Origin: Chromera velia
Taxonomy: Eukaryota; Sar; Chromeraceae
Assembly (NCBI GenBank): GCA_018398765.1
Contig: JAHBMJ010003886.1
Location: forward strand, 49,911-84,953
Direction of reading: 5' to 3'
DNA: 35,043 nt
Under the pieces are notes generated by a model. The model was given only the letters and a program-made list of their open reading frames with translations, ran no database searches and was not told where the DNA came from. Position 1 is the stretch's first letter. Every line of letters begins with the position of its first letter. This document shows positions 30,650-35,043 of the stretch, piece by piece. A program made the translations under genes and the position numbers.

Positions 30650-31735
30650 TAAGTCTGTAGGCCAGGTTGGGCTTGGACAAGTATAAGAGAGACAGCGGCT
30701 GATGAATGAATGAAGGAATGAATGGTGTGTGGAACTATGCCTGATGTTGCACTTGGTGCCTGTAGTCTCGACTGGAGACCGTACTTTCTCTGTGGTTGTT
30801 GACACACGCAGTTCATCCGTGACTTTGTTCGTTGTCCCGTCGTGGCCATGAGCTCGGCGTTCACGCTGCTCGATTTTTTGCTTTTTTCTAACTTTCGCCT
30901 GCGGGACCCGCACTCTTTCTTCTATCTTCTCCCGCATTCTCGTGTTTTTAATTTTCGCCTCCCGCACTCTGTTTTTCTTCGCCGCATTCTTGTTTTTGTC
31001 ATGTAAACTTTCGCCTCCCGCACTCTGTCTTTCTTCGCCACATTCTCGTTTTTGCCATGTATTTCTTCGCCTCCCGCACTCAGTTTTCGTCTCCTGCCTT
31101 TTTTTTTCTTCTTCATCGTAGCTCACGCAGAGCAGCTTCGGCACCCTTGCTGTGCAGTCGGAATGTGACAGGACAGCAGAATGGGGTGTAGGGTGTGGGG
31201 CTAGCTCTGGGTGTGTCTTCCCTCCTTTCGGTCTTCCCCTTCTCTTTGAAGTGAAGACGGACGTGAGGGAAGGAGTGTGCGTTGAAGGCGGGGGCTCGTT
31301 GCACGGGGAGTGGGAGGGAAGGAAAGGGATCGTCGCGTCTGGTCCATGAGAACTCCATGCTGCCGGCATGCATGAGGGCTGTTGCCACACATGCAGTGCC
31401 GAGAAACTTCGGCTGATGAATGAATGAGTACGTCATTGGCGTGTGGAACTATGAGTGGTGTTCCACCCTGTGTCTGACACTCTCTGTGGTCTCAACCGAA
31501 GACCGAAGTGTCTCTGTCTTCATTGACACACGCGGTCATGAGGACTGCCGTGCATCTGTGTTGTCATCTGCCTGTCTTTTAAGTCGTCACTTTGATTGTC
31601 GTCCCGTCGTGGCCATGCGCTCGGCGTGCATGATTGCTGATCTAACTTTCGCCACCCGCAGTCTTCCTTCGTCTCCCGCATTCTCGTTTTTCGCATCTAG
31701 CAGGTGGGCTGTGTGAGCTGCTACTAAGGTGAGTT
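30650..31735. repeat. Degenerate duplication and CGCCTCCCGCACTC-type array downstream of the fusion gene
   Basis: A block around 30699-30868 recurs in diverged form around 31412-31635: both have GATGAATGAATGA, GTGTGGAACTATG, GACACACGC and GTCGTGGCCATG in the same order. Behind each copy come units with CGCCTCCCGCACTC and CGCATTCTCGTTTTT (four or more at 30890-31090, one or two at 31640-31700). No coding exon is supported; the 303-codon - strand frame here reads through the repeats. Confidence 0.65.
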
Positions 31736-32700
31736 GATCGTTTGTTGAACGCGCACTATGGTAACGTAGTACTTACATTGGTAAGTATATATGGTCCACT
31801 AGATGGTCCACTGATGCACTGACTGATACGTCGAACAGTTTGTTGGTCTTTTGAGGGGCTCAGCAGCCTTGGCTACGTTAGAAGCGGCAGACCCTAAAAA
31901 ATCTGGTAAAATATCCGAATCGGAACTTCATATATATACATCAGATAAAAATTGATCTTTAACTGCGTGCGAGGCGAATATACAGTGCATTATACATGCC
32001 ATATCTGGCGCTATATGCAAATGTTTTTTCCTACACTTCACATATTATAAATGATCGATGCATCTATGAATAATTCTAGGGGTAATTTTCAAATAAAAAA
32101 ACAAACAAAAAACGCTCTCCGGACCAATTTTTTTTATTTTTTTTTTGTTGTTTTCACAACCATGGTGGGGATGCAAAAACACTAGGGAACCCCACATTTC
32201 TTACATAAAAACAACAAAAAAAAAAAGTGAAAATGACCAATTTGTTTTTTTTTTTTTTTTAAATTACCCCTAGGAATAATTAAAGGATTAGGCCTGGCCC
32301 CGCCCACCCTCTGACAGTTAGGCACACATGCAATTAAAGCAGCAATTCAACAGAACTGTCAGAAAGCTGTTAATAGCTAGAATTTAAATTAAGAAACAAT
32401 GATAAGATATAATATTAAGCTACGCTATCTACATGTAAACAGACAAAATTATAGCGTTTGCATTTCCATCCAAATTACTAGTGAAGTCTAGCCTAGAGTC
32501 TAGCTTTCCCTAGAGCTTTCCTAGTTAGCTTTCAGGACTTTCAACACCTTAGCCGGGGGCCGGGGCCTAAGCGGGTGCACACAAATCACACAATCATCTG
32601 AGTCATGTGCGGCATGATGTGCCAGATTCCACCTTAAAGAATACCGCAGAAAAGCAACACGTCAAAAGTTAGAAGACGCACCAGTCTAGCCAATACATGC
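31736..32700. other. AT-rich intergenic island
   Basis: Composition is strongly AT-rich compared with flanks. It contains a short TGGTCCACT repeat (31792 and 31805), A and T homopolymers and the MITE described separately. No gene seen. Confidence 0.6.
32076..32273. mobile_element. hAT-like MITE (198 bp) with 8-bp target-site duplication
   Basis: Perfect 13-bp terminal inverted repeats CTAGGGGTAATTT start at 32076 and end at 32273. They are flanked on both sides by GAATAATT (32068-32075 and 32274-32281). The interior folds back further (T-run/GTTGTTTTCAC against AAAACAAC/A-run), leaving a short unique loop with ACCATGGTGGGGATG. Size, foldback structure, absence of coding sequence and 8-bp duplication fit a non-autonomous hAT-type element; family by TIR identity is not provable here. 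Confidence 0.75.
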
Positions 32701-33341
32701 GATACTTTTAGATTTTTCGCAGTGCTGCAGTAAGCCGAAAACAGTTTCTACCAACTTCAATGCATTTCTTGCATTTCATGTTTCTCCCTTTCTTCTTCTG
32801 TGTAGATAATGACCATACACGATGCTTTCCCGGCCCCAGCACCCATCCCCGCCCCTGCGTCACACAGCCGGACCTCGCTCCTTCTTTGATCCCTCTCACC
32901 AAAACTGCTGATCCCTTCAGGCCCCATCGGTTCTTCCTCTTCTGCCCACTTTCCTTCCAGTCGAACAACAGCTTCACGCCCCCCCCCCGCCCCCTCCTTT
33001 TGTTCTTGACACCAACACCAGACAGACCCTGGATCCATCCATTGAATTTCTCGAGCGATACTAAGCAGATTCCCAAAGAGCCCACGGATTTCTGCACCCA
33101 TCCATCCAGAAAAAGAGTCAGGCAATTTGCAGGCAGAAGCAAACAGAAAGGGGGAGGGGTGGGGCTAGGGCGGAGGCGGGAACAACCTTAGTAACGTACT
33201 AAAGGGGCATGCCATGCCTTTCCTATTTCCTTCTCGCTCTCCACTCTTGTGTGTCTCTCTTGGATCGACTGACTCTTGCAGGTAATCCTCCACTACGTAT
33301 TTCAAGGTGCGGTTGGGAACCACATTTTTCGAACACGTTTG

Positions 33342-33378
<37 letters not shown>

Positions 33379-34556
33379 GGAGGGGGAGAGAAAGACGGGA
33401 ACGCTGAAGGCTGCCGCGAAGGTTTCGCTGAGGTTTATCCAGTACGAGGTGTTCACGACACACCACTTGTTTGTTTGAGGATTGAAACGCAGAAGGAACC
33501 TTGAAGGAAAGAAATTTCGGGGCAGACATTAAAGAACTGACGGTAGAAAGACGCTGCAGAGAAGTGTCAAACCGGGCAAACAGAATGAAGCAACTAAAGT
33601 AGCAGAGACACACAGAGAGAGGGATCGACTGGATGGAAAAAACACACGGAAGAGAGACGAAAGACCACGGACTGATATCAAAGAGCAAGAAATTGCACCC
33701 AGCCGACCACACCCACCCACCGACCGCGTGACAGGATCAAAACAACCGTTCCTTTGGAAATGCTCCATTAGTTGGTCTCGTTCGTACCTGCATCCGTTAT
33801 TTCGCACCTCCTTTCGTCCATTCAAACTGAGCTAGGAAAAAGCTGACAGGCACTCAGGGACAAAGAAGCAAGAATTGTTGGAATGAGACCAGCAGGGCAG
33901 CAAGCCGCGCGGCGTCCACCCGTTTCAGCACGAAGTGAATCATACCTACGAATAATGAAACGAAAAACAGCGGACGGAGTCAAGTGCAACCTGCAAGTCA
34001 AGTCAAACAGAAGTTATTGGAGAGGGAAAGGACGCCTGCCTTGTCTTGTAGACAAACGGAGAGCAAACCAACGCTCAAGAAACGAAAGCCAAAAGCTTCA
34101 TTGCACCTCACTTACGTGTGTCCGCTCTCAGTCACTACCGGGTCCTCAAAGAGGTGCTGCACCCACCCACACGCACACGAAGACACAAACAGATGCACCT
34201 AATGACAACAGTCTGCCCATAAAAAAAGGAAGACGTAAAGAGACTCAGTCAGACCCGCATACGAAGAAAAGAGATGACGATCCACAGGCACACGTGAAAC
34301 TAACTTCTCTTTGCATTTTGACGCCCTTCCTGTCTCGACCGATCAACCTTTCTCTTTGGGCCAGTCCCTTTGGCAGCCTCTTTTTGAACACGGACAGCCA
34401 GTTTCCTTCATCAACTCACGGACGGACCGAAAAGGCCAGCTATGATCGATCAAGGTGATGTCACCGCCTCACTTTTGTGCAGTAGCTTTCTTCTCAAAAG
34501 AAAAGGAAACAAAAGCAAGCCGATGAAAGGAAGAACACCCTCGATCGCACTGCATG
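32274..34556. other. Intergenic region, no gene supported
   Basis: AT-rich to about 32720, then mixed composition. Frames of about 140 codons are open on both strands at 32708-33191 and one of 191 codons on + at 33883-34458, but their composition is like simple pyrimidine or purine-rich DNA and no domain or splice context supports them. A CA microsatellite lies at 33345-33375. Confidence 0.5.
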
Positions 34557-34932
34557 TCACTTCAATCTTTCTCTCCCTGTGTTCCTAAGTTCTCCTGCAT
34601 GGCGACTGACGGTTGTAATTGAACAACAGAGATGCTCCGGGACGTTTCGGTTCGACGGTTGAAGTCTTTCTTTCTCTGTTTGGAAGAGGTCGTTCAACTG
34701 CAGGACACATTCATCCGCAGAGAAGGAGGCAGGCACTACAAACAGGAGAAGGAGAGAGAAAGAGGACGTGACACTCCCACTGTTTCTCTTTCGCTAGACA
34801 TCCGATCGAGAATGAAAAAAGAAGGTCCCCTCTTTGCTTCCTTCCACCGATCGACTGGCCGACCTGAGAGCAGGTGTCCTGGAATTCGTCTGCCGACATG
34901 TCGCCTCTTTCTTGAGACGACTGGAGAACCCT
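34557..34932 (-). CDS. Probable last two coding exons of a - strand gene continuing right of the window
   Basis: Exon 34932-34864 (23 codons) starts after a long pyrimidine tract ending CCTTGCAG and ends at donor GTCGGC. Exon 34697-34557 starts after GTCCTGCAG and ends in TGA, with 46 codons. Both are phase 0. The joined product (RVLQSSQERGDMSADEF, then QDTCSQLNDLFQTEKERLQP) is polar and helical; I recognise no family. The intron is 166 bp. Support is splice consensus and frame only. The earlier part of the gene lies beyond the right edge. Confidence 0.42.
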
Positions 34933-35043
34933 CTGCAAGGATCGAAGGGCGATTGGAGGGAGTGGGTGGGGAGGGAGCGGTGAGGGACCGAAGGAAAGAG
35001 CGAGGAGGCGAGGGGGCAAATGGGGCAAAGAGAAAGGAAGGGG

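Noticed and set aside
30479-31390. 303-codon - strand frame downstream of and overlapping the methyltransferase exon end
   Set aside because: Its N-rich, K/R/E-rich product arises from the CGCCTCCCGCACTC repeats and it overlaps a well-supported + strand exon.
32708-33191. Frames of about 143 codons open on both strands
   Set aside because: Neither has a domain, splice context or coding-like composition; both being open points to chance in biased DNA.
33883-34458. 191-codon + strand frame
   Set aside because: No recognisable domain, Arg/Lys/Ser/Thr-rich throughout, and no initiator or splice context to support it.

Overview
The window looks like nuclear DNA of a photosynthetic alveolate; a chromerid alga such as Chromera velia is my best guess, though the sequence does not prove it. 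The reasons are many GT-AG introns (often GTCAGT-type donors) stuffed with TCTG, CT, GT and CA/GA microsatellites, very long low-complexity proteins, wide gene spacing and multi-domain fusion genes. There is no operon structure, phage or plasmid signal.

Left third (1-12534, + strand): one gene of at least 22 exons whose 5' end lies outside the window. The 22 exons join in a single frame with matching phases at every junction and give 956 codons to a TGA at 12532-12534. The product carries the end of one globin domain, a second full-length globin domain, a TRP-like pre-S1 region, a six-helix TRP/polycystin-type channel and a charged, probably coiled-coil tail. It reads as a haem-globin-coupled cation channel, which I do not recognise as a described architecture.

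Middle (14691-24646, - strand): a convergent three-exon gene for a protein of about 3042 residues with N-terminal ankyrin repeats and a huge disordered Pro/Ser/Glu/Lys-rich tail. The tail carries paired DPF, NPF and WxxF motifs and LDSLLG-like motifs, as in endocytic adaptor partners.

The 1.2 kb between the divergent genes (24647-25878) holds a GC-rich repeat patch bounded by inverted repeats and a perfect 191-bp tandem duplication that ends exactly on the start codon of the next gene.

Right (25879-30649, + strand): a three-exon gene fusing a GNAT acetyltransferase, a ten-helix DMT/EamA transporter and a Rossmann SAM-dependent methyltransferase (1184 residues). Downstream lie degenerate duplications, an AT-rich island and a 198-bp hAT-like MITE with an 8-bp target-site duplication. 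At the right edge are what look like the last two coding exons of another - strand gene.
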